DNA of 64,000 nucleotides, from NCBI GenBank assembly GCA_937927945.1, contig CALEYW010000024.1:1-64000 (forward strand), given 5' to 3'. The stretch's first letter is position 1, and the number at the start of each line of letters is the position of its first letter. A model generated the notes under the pieces. That model ran no database searches. It was not told the origin of the DNA and saw only the letters and a program-made list of their open reading frames with translations. Shown in pieces: positions 42,729 to 51,096 of this stretch. The position numbers and the translations under genes were made by a program. The DNA comes from an uncultured candidate division WPS-2 bacterium (GTDB taxonomy: Bacteria > Vulcanimicrobiota > Vulcanimicrobiia > Vulcanimicrobiales > Vulcanimicrobiaceae).

Positions 42729-43360
42729 TCCACGTCAACGGCATCGACGTCTCGGCCTATCAGGTCGGCGTCGACTGGTCCGCAGTCAAGGCCGCCGGTT
42801 ATTCGTTCGGCATCTGCAAAGCCTCCGAAGGCGTCGGCGAGACGGACGATCAGTTCGCGCGCAACCATGTCGCCGAGATCCGCGCGCACATGGTAGCCGG
42901 CGCCTACCACTACCTTTCCTGGCACTCGGATCCGGTCGCGCAAGCCAGGCACTTCCTCTCGGTCTACCGGCCGCAGAACGGCGACTTGCCGCCCACGCTC
43001 GACTGCGAGGCGTGCGACGTCGATCCGGACACGGCGATCGCGCAGATCTCCGGTTTCCTGAGGACTGTCGAGCCGCACCTCGGCGGGGCGCGCATGCTGC
43101 TCTACATGAGCTACAGCTTCCCGGGCGATCACCTGCGCGGCGGCTATGGCTTCGCGGGGCACCCGCTCTACGTCGCGGCGTACAGCAATGACGCTGCCGC
43201 GCCGGTCCCGTCCGCGTGGCGCAGCTCGATGCTCTGGCAGTACAGCGACGGGCAGAAGAAGGCGGCGATCGCGGGCGTGATCGGCAACGTCGACCACGAC
43301 TACTTCCTCGGGTCGATCGACGACCTGCACGCCTTCACGCTGCGGGGGATTGCGTCGTGA
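42725..43360 (+). CDS. GH25 muramidase endolysin
   Basis: 211 residues; hydrolyses the MurNAc-GlcNAc bond of peptidoglycan. GH25 signatures: GIDVSAYQ (D8), FGICKASEG, then TLDCE with D93/E95 as catalytic acids, and WQYSDGQ near the C-terminus. No signal peptide, so it needs a holin. Starts at ATG 42725 in the upstream stop (ATGA). Confidence 0.92.
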   Translation: MIHVNGIDVSAYQVGVDWSAVKAAGYSFGICKASEGVGETDDQFARNHVAEIRAHMVAGAYHYLSWHSDPVAQARHFLSVYRPQNGDLPPTLDCEACDVDPDTAIAQISGFLRTVEPHLGGARMLLYMSYSFPGDHLRGGYGFAGHPLYVAAYSNDAAAPVPSAWRSSMLWQYSDGQKKAAIAGVIGNVDHDYFLGSIDDLHAFTLRGIAS

Positions 43361-43653
43361 ACTTTTTCCAACGCCTCGGCCTCGCGCTGAACACGAAGCA
43401 CGTCTTCGGCGCCGGTCTCGGCACCGTACTCTCCTCCGTCGCCGTGCAGGCCGCAGCCCCATTCGTCGGCCACGCGATCGACGTGCACCTCGGGACGGGC
43501 CTGGCGGGCGCGCTCGCGCACGGCTACCTCGACGTCGCGGTCTCGGCGGCGAACGTCGTGCTGCCGCCGGGGATCGCCGCGCTCGCCGCTGGGAAGCCGA
43601 TCTGGCTCGCTGCGGAGGCGCAACTCGGTGCGCCGCCCCCGGCGCCACGATGA
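43357..43653 (+). CDS. Holin-like membrane protein
   Basis: 98 residues, GTGA-coupled to the endolysin. Hydrophobic stretches VFGAGLGTVLSSVAVQAAAP (about 16-35) and YLDVAVSAANVVLPPGIAAL (about 57-76) predict two membrane helices with a short basic N-terminus, as in class II holins. Confidence 0.6.
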   Translation: MNFFQRLGLALNTKHVFGAGLGTVLSSVAVQAAAPFVGHAIDVHLGTGLAGALAHGYLDVAVSAANVVLPPGIAALAAGKPIWLAAEAQLGAPPPAPR

Positions 43654-43913
43654 GGCGCCTCGTCGCCCTGACGGCCGCGATCGCGCTGTGCTGCTCGGCC
43701 GCGGGGCTTGCTGCGCGCGACGTCGGCCTCAGGCTCGTCTCCTTCGGCGGCTCCTGGAGCGTCTCGTACTTCGCGCCCAACGGCCCCGACGCGACGCCGA
43801 TCACGCAGCGGGAGTACGAGGACCTCGTGCGCGCGAGGGCGTGCGGGCCGCGATCGGCGGTGACGGTTTGGGTTCGGGAGCGGCGGGTCGTGCTGACGTG
43901 CGACGGCGGGTGA
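43650..43913 (+). CDS. Small secreted protein of lysis cassette
   Basis: 87 residues, ATGA-coupled. N-terminal signal-like helix MRRLVALTAAIALCCSAAGLA; the mature part has an acidic/aromatic stretch and two Cys. C15 within ALCCSA is not a good lipobox. Could be an o-spanin-like or periplasmic helper. Confidence 0.55.
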   Translation: MRRLVALTAAIALCCSAAGLAARDVGLRLVSFGGSWSVSYFAPNGPDATPITQREYEDLVRARACGPRSAVTVWVRERRVVLTCDGG

Positions 43914-43977
43914 ACGATCGCCCTTGACCCGCGCCGCCCATCGTGGTGGAATCAAACCCTGTTGGCGTACCGGACCT

Positions 43978-44013
43978 GAGCCCTCGGCGACAAGCCGGGG
44001 GCTCTTTTTTTTT
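43978..44013 (+). terminator. Strong intrinsic terminator of the late operon
   Basis: GAGCCCTCGGC pairs with GCCGGGGGCTC (one T-G) around GACAA, followed by nine T. Ends plus-strand late transcription and faces the convergent minus-strand operon. The rest of 43,914-44,139 holds no gene. Confidence 0.92.
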
Positions 44014-44139
44014 GCATTCGTATACGGGATCAAAAGCGACGCGCAGCCCGACCACGAGCTACGCGCCGCATCGGCGTTGTCAGTCGCCTTCGCGTTGCTG
44101 TAGCCGCCTTTGACGAGGGCGGCGCATGGTCACCTCGCT

Positions 44140-44379
44140 TTACGCGCGCTTCCATGGCGACTGCGGCTGCGCGTCACGATCGACCGGAAGCGGCGGAACG
44201 TGGCCGCATCGTCGGCACCACATCCATTCGATCGCGATCGTATCGCGCTTGGGATCCTCCAGGCGGCCGAGCTTCATCGAATGCCAGCCGATCGTGCAGC
44301 GCCAGTCGCTTCGCGGCGGCGGACCTTCGCGCAATACAACCTGGACGCTGTGCGGCGTCGGAGGAGGAGGCGCACTCAC
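44140..44379 (-). CDS. Small zinc-binding-like phage protein
   Basis: 79 residues, GTG start overlapping the previous stop (GTGA). Pro-rich start, a beta-like core (WRCTIGWHSMKLGRLED) and CRRCGHVP. C-x-x-C with an upstream Cys/His suggests a metal site. Last gene of the minus-strand operon. Confidence 0.55.
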   Translation of the reverse strand: MSAPPPPTPHSVQVVLREGPPPRSDWRCTIGWHSMKLGRLEDPKRDTIAIEWMWCRRCGHVPPLPVDRDAQPQSPWKRA

Positions 44380-44450
44380 GCGAACGCCATCATCCCAACG
44401 ATCGCCAGCGCACCGATGACGACGGCGATGCGGAGCGCGAAGCGGTTCAC
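44376..44450 (-). CDS. 24-residue membrane micro-protein
   Basis: GTGA overlaps at both ends. MNRFALR, then a hydrophobic Val/Ile/Ala/Gly helix to the end: one membrane span. Similar in style to the 34-residue membrane peptide at 14305-14409. Confidence 0.45.
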   Translation of the reverse strand: MNRFALRIAVVIGALAIVGMMAFA

Positions 44451-44881
44451 TCGCGCGCCGCCGCAATCTCATCGTCGGTGGCGCGGCGAAGCTCGCCAGG
44501 CCAAACGATGACGCCGCCGGAGCGTGTCGCGAGTTCGTGCGAATCGCCGAACCGGCGGACGTAGAGATGCACGTCGCCGTGCTCCGAGCGGAGCGCGCTC
44601 TCCGGTATGACGGGATCGCCGAATCGGAAGGCCGCGTCCGACTTCATCCCGAGCATCGCATAGACGTCCCTGAGCATAACCGTCGCGTGGCATCCGTGGT
44701 GGTCGCGGAATGCGTAGGTCTTGAGGTCGGGGAGGCGTTGGCGCAGCTGCGCGAGCGTTGGTTCGTCGGGGTCGCGCTTTCGGTAGCCCGCATTGAGGAT
44801 CGCGTCGACGACGCCGCAGTGCCGGTGGGAGCCGATCTCGGCGACGACGATGCGTTCGAGGGCTGTGCGTTCGGCGTTCAT
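44447..44881 (-). CDS. Hypothetical phage protein
   Basis: 144 residues, ATGA-coupled. Helical N-terminus (ERTALERIVVAEIGS), HRHCG, then FRDHHGCHATVMLRDVYAM and VHLYVRRFGDSHELATR. His/Cys-rich but no known motif. Start ATG 44881 chosen for the overlap. Confidence 0.6.
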   Translation of the reverse strand: MNAERTALERIVVAEIGSHRHCGVVDAILNAGYRKRDPDEPTLAQLRQRLPDLKTYAFRDHHGCHATVMLRDVYAMLGMKSDAAFRFGDPVIPESALRSEHGDVHLYVRRFGDSHELATRSGGVIVWPGELRRATDDEIAAARE

Positions 44882-45234
44882 GATCCGTCCAGCACGGCGC
44901 TGATCGCCGCCTCCGTATCGCATGGCCGACACCCTACGAAGCCGAGGTCGGCATCGCAGGTGCACGGCGCGTCGAGATGCGGCGCCAGCAGAGCGCGCAG
45001 CATCGTCTCGCGCGTCTCGAACACGTCCGGCGTCAGGTCGGCCGTGAGGATCGCGCCCGGCAGCGGCCCAGCCGTCGAGAGCAGCACGCGCGCGCCGCCG
45101 TCTGGGTGCGGGAAGACGGACGCCACGGGAGCGCCGTTGTGCTGCGGAATCAGCCGCACGATCACGTCGCGATGCGCGTCGCTCGTCGCGTCGGCGGCGA
45201 GGGCGACGGCGGTTTCTACGGCGGGGAGGGTCAT
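44878..45234 (-). CDS. Hypothetical phage protein
   Basis: 118 residues; ATG overlaps the upstream stop (ATGA). Beta/alpha pattern (AHRDVIVRLIPQHNGAPVAS) and a Cys-rich end PCTCDADLGFVGCRPCDTE, suggesting a small metal-binding tail. Function unknown. Confidence 0.6.
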   Translation of the reverse strand: MTLPAVETAVALAADATSDAHRDVIVRLIPQHNGAPVASVFPHPDGGARVLLSTAGPLPGAILTADLTPDVFETRETMLRALLAPHLDAPCTCDADLGFVGCRPCDTEAAISAVLDGS

Positions 45235-45563
45235 GCGCGCCTCGCGAGTTCGCGCATTTCCGGGATGCCGAACAGTTCGCCGAGAAGGTCGAGTGCCTGA
45301 GCGGCGCGCAGCGCGCGCTCCGGTCGTTTCTGCTCGGCGTGCGTCGGGCGAACGAAGATCGGCTGGCGTTGTCGCAGGCGCCGCCGCTGACCGTCGCCGT
45401 GGCGCGACGCGATGCCGCAGCAGAAGCGCGGTTCGATGGACCGCCCGTAGTACGGCCGCGCCGATCGCGCGGGGACGGGCTCCGGTCGACGCTTCGCGAT
45501 CGGCGGCTCTGCGGTGAGCGCGCCAGCGCCGAGCAATGCCACCAGGAGGCCGACGCTCTTCAC
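45231..45563 (-). CDS. Putative exported basic protein
   Basis: 110 residues from GTG 45563 (GTGA overlap). N-terminus KSVGLLVALLGAGALTAEP is a short signal-like helix; the rest is Arg/Pro-rich. In a cluster led by a lytic transglycosylase it could be a spanin-like part, but there is no lipobox or coiled coil. Confidence 0.5.
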   Translation of the reverse strand: MKSVGLLVALLGAGALTAEPPIAKRRPEPVPARSARPYYGRSIEPRFCCGIASRHGDGQRRRLRQRQPIFVRPTHAEQKRPERALRAAQALDLLGELFGIPEMRELARRA

Positions 45564-45643
45564 CGCCGCACCCGCCGCCGAGCGACCAGGAACGCGGGCG
45601 CCTTGCGGCACCCGGTCCTGATTGCGCGATACAGACGCCTCAC
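45560..45643 (-). CDS. 27-residue Arg-rich micro-protein
   Basis: GTG 45643 in the upstream TGA and TGA in the next GTG. About a third Arg/Lys. Only the coupling supports translation. Confidence 0.35.
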   Translation of the reverse strand: MRRLYRAIRTGCRKAPAFLVARRRVRR

Positions 45644-45936
45644 GCCGCCCCGCCTTCTTGCATGACCGGCGCCTCGCGCGGCGGCCAGAACCAGGTGCCT
45701 GGCGCGTAGTTGCCGACGGCGTATTCGTGATAGTGAACGGACGTGGCCCATCCGTCCGCGTTGCAGGCGCCCGCCACGTCTCTGTCGTTCGTCCCGTCGA
45801 GGAAAACGCGTAGATTCACCATCTCCGGGCTCCAGACGCGTACGACGATCGCCGGGCGCACCTGGCCGTCGGTCAGCACGAAATGGACGATGCGCCCGAC
45901 GGTCGGCGTGACCGCAGGCGCGCTCGCTGTGTCCAC
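45640..45936 (-). CDS. Conserved phage protein of unknown function
   Basis: 98 residues. The pattern RIVHFVL-DGQ-RPAIVVRVW, NLRVFLDG and PGTWFWPP is one I recognise from small uncharacterised phage proteins often near lysis or tail genes. Compact beta fold likely. Supports phage origin of this minus-strand operon. Confidence 0.65.
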   Translation of the reverse strand: MDTASAPAVTPTVGRIVHFVLTDGQVRPAIVVRVWSPEMVNLRVFLDGTNDRDVAGACNADGWATSVHYHEYAVGNYAPGTWFWPPREAPVMQEGGAA

Positions 45937-45939
45937 CGG

Positions 45940-46296
45940 CTACTTCGCCCCGGCCGTCGCGAGGATCGCGTCGGCGCGCAGGAGCGCGATGCCGAACGCC
46001 GTGGCGACGAGCGACTTCGCCTCGGTGCCGAGCGTCGCTTCCGCGGGCGTGGCGAACGCGTCGACGAACGCCTTGACGCCGGTGCGCGTCTGTCCCGAGG
46101 GGATGAGGTCGAGGGCCAGGTCGATGACGGCCTGCTCGGCTGTCGGGATCTCGGCGTCGACGGAGCCTTGGAGATGCGCGAGCGATGCGTGGATGAACGT
46201 CTTCGCGTCGGTGAGTTGCTGGACGCCCGCGGCGCGCGCGTTGGTGACTAGCTGCTGGACGGCCGGGTCGTGGCTGATCTCGGTACCGATGGACAC
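45940..46296 (-). CDS. Hypothetical helical phage protein
   Basis: 118 residues, GTG 46296. Amphipathic helices (AVQQLVTNARAAGVQQLTDA, then AEQAVIDLALDLIP) and an Ala/Leu-rich C-terminal helix. Possibly membrane-associated or a virion component. Ribosome site (AGAGGAGAG) rather far upstream. Confidence 0.55.
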   Translation of the reverse strand: MSIGTEISHDPAVQQLVTNARAAGVQQLTDAKTFIHASLAHLQGSVDAEIPTAEQAVIDLALDLIPSGQTRTGVKAFVDAFATPAEATLGTEAKSLVATAFGIALLRADAILATAGAK

Positions 46297-46454
46297 GAGG
46301 TGGGGCTCTCCTCTGCCGACGCTGGCGCCGGCGATGTGCGCCCGGCGGCCGTCCGTGGCTACCGGAGGCGTGCTGTTGAGGAGGCCGTTGCGCCCGCTTC
46401 GGGGTCCGACCCTGCGCCAAGCGGCAAAGAGTACGCTCGGTGCGCTCGGTGTGT

Positions 46455-46538
46455 TTACTGTACCCGTCGCTGTACCTTATGCGGGGCGTTAGGCGCGCTT
46501 CGTGTGCTTGGTGCGCCTTGTTTCACGGGGAACTTCAC
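46455..46538 (-). CDS. 27-residue basic micro-protein
   Basis: GTGA overlap with the previous gene. Basic, ends KVQRRVQ. Weak support. The following 158 nt (46,297-46,454) holds no convincing gene. Confidence 0.3.
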   Translation of the reverse strand: MKFPVKQGAPSTRSAPNAPHKVQRRVQ

Positions 46539-46906
46539 GAGGCGCGCAGGTAGATAACGACCTTGGTGATTTCGTTGTCGGCCTTGCGCTGCTGCATGGC
46601 GACGTCGCGCAGGGTGTTCTGCTGGCGCAGCAGCTCCGAGCGCTCCGAGGTCATCTCGTCGAATTGCTGCGACTGCGCCTGGAGCTGCAGCTGGAACATC
46701 AGCTGCTGCGCTTCGAGACCTTGGGTCGCGGCGAGATAGCCGCCGTTGAGCAGATCCTGGCCGGAGTTGGCGAAGCCGCCGACGTTGTTCGCGCCGGTCC
46801 CGCCGAACCCGCCGGTGAGGGCGCCGGCGCCGATGGTGAGCGGGTTGCCGCCCATGACCGCGCCCTGCGCTGCGCCGGCAACGGCGCCGAGAAGGTTGAA
46901 GCCCAT
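46535..46906 (-). CDS. Hypothetical virion-like protein
   Basis: 123 residues, ATG 46906. A Gly/Ala-rich first half (GAVAGAAQGAVMGGNPLTIG, then GGFGGTGANNVGG) and a coiled-coil second half (LMFQLQLQAQSQQFDEMTSE). This Gly-hydrophobic plus coiled-coil design is common in phage internal virion or membrane-contact proteins. Confidence 0.6.
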   Translation of the reverse strand: MGFNLLGAVAGAAQGAVMGGNPLTIGAGALTGGFGGTGANNVGGFANSGQDLLNGGYLAATQGLEAQQLMFQLQLQAQSQQFDEMTSERSELLRQQNTLRDVAMQQRKADNEITKVVIYLRAS

Positions 46907-46926
46907 GTACTGAGTCGGTCCTTTCC

Positions 46927-47571
46927 TTACGCCGAGGGGTCGGCGGCTGCGGCGGTGCTGTCGGGGGCAAGGTCGCGCTGGTCGTGCTCGTCGATCTTGG
47001 CGAGCGGATGGTACGGGGGCACGTTGAGCGGCATCCCCATCGCGGCGCCTGCGCCGCTGAGCTGCTGGAACAGGCCGAACAGCGCGGAGATGTCCGGTTG
47101 CGAACTGGTCGACACCGAAGAGGCGGCCGGCACGGTCGCGGCCGTTCCGCCGGAGCCGCCGAGCTGCGTGTAGTGGCGCAGGACCGAATCCGCGTAGCCC
47201 AGCTGCGTGCCGTCGCCCCACGTGGTCTGGGTACCGGCCGCCGTGGGCGAGCCGGTGTTGTAGGCGGAGAGCGCGGCGTGGACGTCGCCGCCGTAGCGGT
47301 TCAGATTCGACGCCAGCATCCCGGCCGCGTAGTCGGCGTTTTGGGCCGGGTCCATTGCGGCTGGGGTTCGCGCGAAGGCGTGCCAGCGGTCGTCGATCTG
47401 GAAGACGCCGTGTCCGTGCCCGCCGTCGCCGACGACGTTGCGGCCGGAGCTGCTGGCCGGGCCGCCGGTCTCTTGGGCGGCGACGGCGGCGAGCAAGCGG
47501 GGGTCGAGGTTGTGGCGCGTCGCCGCGGCGGCGATCTGGGGGGCGAAGGCCACGCCGAGGTTCGTGTTCAT
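46927..47571 (-). CDS. Lytic transglycosylase (SLT-like) protein
   Basis: 214 residues. SLT fold signatures: LAAVAAQETGG with E34 as catalytic acid, GHGVFQIDDRW and ALSAYNTGSP. It cleaves peptidoglycan between MurNAc and GlcNAc. No signal peptide; the C-terminal 90 residues are Ser/Ala/Pro-rich. Likely a virion-borne or operon-leading wall-degrading enzyme; ATG follows AAGGGAG. Last phage-like gene before the host genes. Confidence 0.85.
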   Translation of the reverse strand: MNTNLGVAFAPQIAAAATRHNLDPRLLAAVAAQETGGPASSSGRNVVGDGGHGHGVFQIDDRWHAFARTPAAMDPAQNADYAAGMLASNLNRYGGDVHAALSAYNTGSPTAAGTQTTWGDGTQLGYADSVLRHYTQLGGSGGTAATVPAASSVSTSSQPDISALFGLFQQLSGAGAAMGMPLNVPPYHPLAKIDEHDQRDLAPDSTAAAADPSA

Positions 47572-47601
47572 GCGCCGCTCCCTTCACGCCGCCTTCTTGC
47601 G

Positions 47602-47630
47602 TTGACAAGGGCCCCGGCGTCGTCTACCAT
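47602..47630 (+). promoter_or_regulatory. Sigma70-type promoter for host yceD-rpmF-fab operon
   Basis: TTGACA (47602-47607), 17-nt spacer, TACCAT (47625-47630). Predicted start near 47,637, about 37 nt before the yceD ATG; a GC hairpin lies in the leader (47,645-47,661). It sits within 35 nt of the last phage gene. Confidence 0.75.
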
Positions 47631-47673
47631 GACACGGTTGCAGTGGGGCCCCGCGGGGGCCTCGTTCTATGAT

Positions 47674-48189
47674 ATGGGTTCAACACTGGTAGTCGATGTC
47701 GGTTCTCTGCTTGCCGCGGGGCATCCGATGTCCCTCGACGAACGGGTCGAGGTTCCGCCGTTCTCCTCGTACACGTTCCCGCAGCCGGCGCACGTTCGGC
47801 TCGACCTGCGGCACGTTGACCGAGGAATACAGATCGACGGAACGCTCGAAATCGACGTTGCGGGCGCGTGCGACCGGTGTCTCGAGGACGTCGTCGTCCC
47901 CTTGCGGGTCGACGTCGAAGAACGGTTCGATCCGCCTAGCGGAGCGAGCGACCCCTTCGGAGAGAACAACGTACTGAACGGCACGTCCTTGGACGTGAGC
48001 GATCTGGTGAGACAACTGGCGACCAGCGCGCTCCCGTACATCCTGACGTGCAGCGAAACATGCCGCGGTCTGTGCATGGACTGCGGCCGGAGTAAGAACG
48101 CGGGAGGCGGGTGCACCTGTCCACCCGCGACGACGGAAGGCGATCATGGCGAATCTCAAGTGGAAAACCCCCCGGTCCAAGACCCGTAG
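47674..48189 (+). CDS. yceD: DUF177/YceD-family protein
   Basis: 171 residues. The family is linked to 23S rRNA maturation and almost always precedes rpmF, as here. Signature CDRCLEDVVVPLRVDVEERF in the middle and Cys-rich C-terminus (LTCSETCRGLCMDCGR, then CTCPP). ATG 47674 lacks a clear ribosome site. The gene runs 44 nt into rpmF, a longer overlap than usual. Confidence 0.9.
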   Translation: MGSTLVVDVGSLLAAGHPMSLDERVEVPPFSSYTFPQPAHVRLDLRHVDRGIQIDGTLEIDVAGACDRCLEDVVVPLRVDVEERFDPPSGASDPFGENNVLNGTSLDVSDLVRQLATSALPYILTCSETCRGLCMDCGRSKNAGGGCTCPPATTEGDHGESQVENPPVQDP

Positions 48190-48352
48190 CCGGCGCGCTG
48201 CGAACTGGAAGCTCAACCCCGTCACGACGGTCGAGTGCGCGCAATGCCACCAGCCGAAGCGACCGCACTTCGTGTGCGCGTTCTGCGGCACGTACGACGG
48301 CCGTCAGGTCGTGACGCCGAAGGACGAGCACGCCGGCCACAACCACGGTTAA
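48146..48352 (+). CDS. rpmF: Ribosomal protein L32
   Basis: 68 residues. Basic start MANLKWKTPRSKTRSRRAANW, then zinc-binding CAQCHQPKRPHFVCAFCG with four Cys (the zinc-binding form of L32) and a His-rich tail. Slightly longer than typical. Stop TAA abuts the fabH TTG. Confidence 0.95.
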   Translation: MANLKWKTPRSKTRSRRAANWKLNPVTTVECAQCHQPKRPHFVCAFCGTYDGRQVVTPKDEHAGHNHG

Positions 48353-49363
48353 TTGAACGCCACCGGGGTCCGCATCGCCGGCGTCGGGCACTTCGTGCCC
48401 GAGCGCGTGATCACCAACGCCGACCTCGAGCGCATGCTCGACACGTCGGATGAGTGGATCACGACGCGTACCGGAATGAAGGAGCGTCACGCGGCGCGCC
48501 TCGATGAGCCGACCAGCGACCTCGCGCTCGCCGCTTCGCGCAATGCACTCGCTCACGCGGGCCTCCAGCCCGCGGACCTCGACTGCATCATCGTCGCGAC
48601 CGTCACGCCGGACTATGCCTTCCCCGCGACGGCCTGCGTGCTGGGCAGCAAGCTCGGCATCTCCGGCATCGCGGCGTTCGATATGGAGATCGGCTGCAGC
48701 GGCTTCATCTACGGCTTGACCGTCGCGTCGAGCCTGGTGCGGACCGGCGTCTTCAAGCGCGTCCTGCTGGTCGGAGCCGAAGAGCTGACTCGCCTGGTCA
48801 ATTATGATGATCGCTCGACGGCGATCTTGTTCGGTGACGGAGCCGGCGCGGTGGTACTCGAGGCGACCGACGTCGACTCGTATCTCGGAGCCGAGCTCGG
48901 CGCCGACGGTTCGCGCCCCGAAGATCTCTATCTGCCGTTCAGCGGCACGGCGCAGCCGCCGCCGACCGCCGAGGACGTGGCCGCCAAACGGAACACGATC
49001 CACATGAACGGGCGCGAAGTCTTCCGCTTCGCCGTCACCAAGATGATCGAGGCGACCAACGTCGCGCTCGAACGCGCCGGCGTCACCGCGCACGACGTCA
49101 CGTGGCTGATACCGCATCAGGCGAACCAACGCATCATCGACGCCGCCGCGAAGTATCTCAACATGCCCAGCGACCGCGTCGTCGTCAACATCGATCGCTA
49201 CGGCAACACGAGCGCGGCATCGATTCCGATGGCGCTCTCGGAGGCGGTCGCCGCCGGCAAGCTCAAGGACGGCGACGTGATCCTCTTCGTCGGCTTCGGC
49301 GCCGGCTTGAGCTGGGGTGCCGTCGCGTGGCGCTGGTCGGCGACGCCGAAGGTGGCCGCGTAG
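48353..49363 (+). CDS. fabH: 3-oxoacyl-ACP synthase III (KAS III)
   Basis: 336 residues; condenses acetyl-CoA (or another acyl-CoA) with malonyl-ACP to start fatty-acid synthesis. Catalytic triad present: C115 (IGCSGF), H255 (IPHQANQR) and N285 (RYGNTSAAS). TTG start directly after the L32 stop, with no good ribosome site, so probably coupled. Standard length. Confidence 0.96.
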   Translation: MNATGVRIAGVGHFVPERVITNADLERMLDTSDEWITTRTGMKERHAARLDEPTSDLALAASRNALAHAGLQPADLDCIIVATVTPDYAFPATACVLGSKLGISGIAAFDMEIGCSGFIYGLTVASSLVRTGVFKRVLLVGAEELTRLVNYDDRSTAILFGDGAGAVVLEATDVDSYLGAELGADGSRPEDLYLPFSGTAQPPPTAEDVAAKRNTIHMNGREVFRFAVTKMIEATNVALERAGVTAHDVTWLIPHQANQRIIDAAAKYLNMPSDRVVVNIDRYGNTSAASIPMALSEAVAAGKLKDGDVILFVGFGAGLSWGAVAWRWSATPKVAA

Positions 49364-50310
49364 TGCGGGTCGGCGTCGTCTTTCCGGGACAAGGCTCGCA
49401 AACGGTCGGCATGGGCGCGGACGCGGCGCACGCGTTCCCCGGTGCCGCCGCGACGTTCGCCGCAGCGAAAGTCGTGCTCGGCTACGATCTGCTCGGCTTG
49501 TGCGAACGCGGTCCGGAAGAGACCTTGCGCGAGACGCGCTACGCGCAGCCGGCGATCTTCGTCACCAACGTCGCGCTGGCGCGCGCGGTCGGTGACGCGC
49601 TCGATCCGGTCGTGAGCGCGGGCCATTCGTTCGGTGAGTTCTGTTCGCTGACGCTCGCCGACGCATTGTCGTTCGAGACGGCGCTCTCGCTGGTGGCGGA
49701 GCGCGGTCTCGCGATGCATCGCGCGGCGACGATCGCGCGCGGCGCGATGGCCGCGGTGCTGGGCCTCGCGCCCGATGCGCTGCGCGCCGTCGTCGCCGAA
49801 GCCGTCGAACGCGGCGCGGGCCGCGTGCAGCTGGCGAACTTCAACGCGCCCGGGCAGATCGTCATCAGCGGCGACGCCGACGCCGTGCGCGTCGCGGGCG
49901 AGTTGGCGATGGAAGCCGGCGCGAAACGGGTCGTTCCGCTCAACGTGGCCGGAGCGTGGCACAGCGTGCTGATGGATCCGGCGAAGGACGAGTTCGCGCC
50001 GCACGTCATGGCCGCGGCGGTCATGCCGCCGCGTTTCACCGTCATCTCGAACGTCGATGCGAAGCCGTATACCGACGTCGAGCAGATCAAGGACAACCTG
50101 ATCCGTTCGGTCACGCACGAAGTGCTCTGGCACGAGACCGCCGTCGCGATGGTCGCGCTCAAGCTCGACCTCATCGTCGAGTTCGGCGGTTCCGCGGTGT
50201 TGGCGCCGATGTTCCGGCGAATCGACGGTGCGCCCAAGGCGATCAGCGTTACCGATGCGGCGGGCGTCGAGCGACTGCGCGCGCAGCTCGCACCGAGCGC
50301 CGTCTCGTGA
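49363..50310 (+). CDS. fabD: Malonyl-CoA:ACP transacylase
   Basis: 315 residues; moves malonyl from CoA to ACP. VFPGQGSQ at the N-terminus, nucleophile S89 in GHSFGEF and H200 (AGAWHS). Where many FabD have Q-x-PFH, this has AGAWH. GTG start shares one base with the fabH stop (TAGTG). Confidence 0.95.
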   Translation: MRVGVVFPGQGSQTVGMGADAAHAFPGAAATFAAAKVVLGYDLLGLCERGPEETLRETRYAQPAIFVTNVALARAVGDALDPVVSAGHSFGEFCSLTLADALSFETALSLVAERGLAMHRAATIARGAMAAVLGLAPDALRAVVAEAVERGAGRVQLANFNAPGQIVISGDADAVRVAGELAMEAGAKRVVPLNVAGAWHSVLMDPAKDEFAPHVMAAAVMPPRFTVISNVDAKPYTDVEQIKDNLIRSVTHEVLWHETAVAMVALKLDLIVEFGGSAVLAPMFRRIDGAPKAISVTDAAGVERLRAQLAPSAVS

Positions 50311-51047
50311 GGGGCAAGGTGGCCGTCGTCACCGGCGCGAGCCGCGGGATCGGACGCGCGATCGCGGTCGATTTTGCGCGAGCCGGAGCGGATCTCGCGC
50401 TGTTCGGACGCGACGCCGCGGCGTTGGACGAGACCGCGGCGGCGTGCCGCGCAGCGCGGCCCGACGTCAAGACCGCGAACCACATCGTCGACGTCTGCGA
50501 CGAGAAGGCGGTCGCCGAAGCGATCGGCCAGGTGGTCGCCGCCATGGGGCGGGTGGACGTCGCCGTCGCCAATGCCGGGCAAGCGCAAGACGGCTTGATC
50601 CTGCGCTTCAAGAGCGCCGATCTGGACCGCCTCCTCGACGTCAATCTCAAGTCGGCGTTCTACCTGTGCGCGGCGGTCGCCAAGCCGATGGTGAAGCAGC
50701 GCGCCGGTTCGATCGTCCTGGTCTCCTCGATCGTGGGCGTGGCCGGAAACGCCGGGCAGAGTGCCTATAGCGCAACCAAAGCCGGCTTGCTGGGCTTGGC
50801 GAAGTCGCTCGCGAAAGAGCTGGGGTCCCGCAACATCCGGGTCAACGCGGTCGCCCCGGGTCTGATCGAGACCGCGATGACCGCCGAGATGCCGGCTGCC
50901 GCTCGCGAACACTACCTTTCCACCATCGCTCTCGGCCGGCCGGGTGCCCCCGAGGACGTCGCCCCCGTCGTCACCTTTCTCGCCTCCGACGCCGCCCGTT
51001 ACGTCACCGGCCAAACCGTGGTCGTCGACGGCGGCTTCTTGATGTAG
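50307..51047 (+). CDS. fabG: 3-oxoacyl-ACP reductase
   Basis: 246 residues; NADPH-dependent short-chain dehydrogenase of fatty-acid elongation. TGASRGIG (9-16) binds the cofactor, NAG at 89-91, catalytic S140/S141, Y154 and K158 (YSATK), PG-x-I-x-T near 187, and C-terminal VDGGFLM. GTG overlaps the fabD stop (GTGA). Confidence 0.95.
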   Translation: MRGKVAVVTGASRGIGRAIAVDFARAGADLALFGRDAAALDETAAACRAARPDVKTANHIVDVCDEKAVAEAIGQVVAAMGRVDVAVANAGQAQDGLILRFKSADLDRLLDVNLKSAFYLCAAVAKPMVKQRAGSIVLVSSIVGVAGNAGQSAYSATKAGLLGLAKSLAKELGSRNIRVNAVAPGLIETAMTAEMPAAAREHYLSTIALGRPGAPEDVAPVVTFLASDAARYVTGQTVVVDGGFLM

Positions 51048-51096
51048 CACGCGCAACAACTTCCTCGCTTCTTTCAGGAGTCTCAAGCAAAGCACC

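Noticed and set aside
44537..45517. Plus-strand 326-residue frame across the minus-strand operon
   Set aside because: Low-quality composition; the minus strand has a coupled series of plausible genes.
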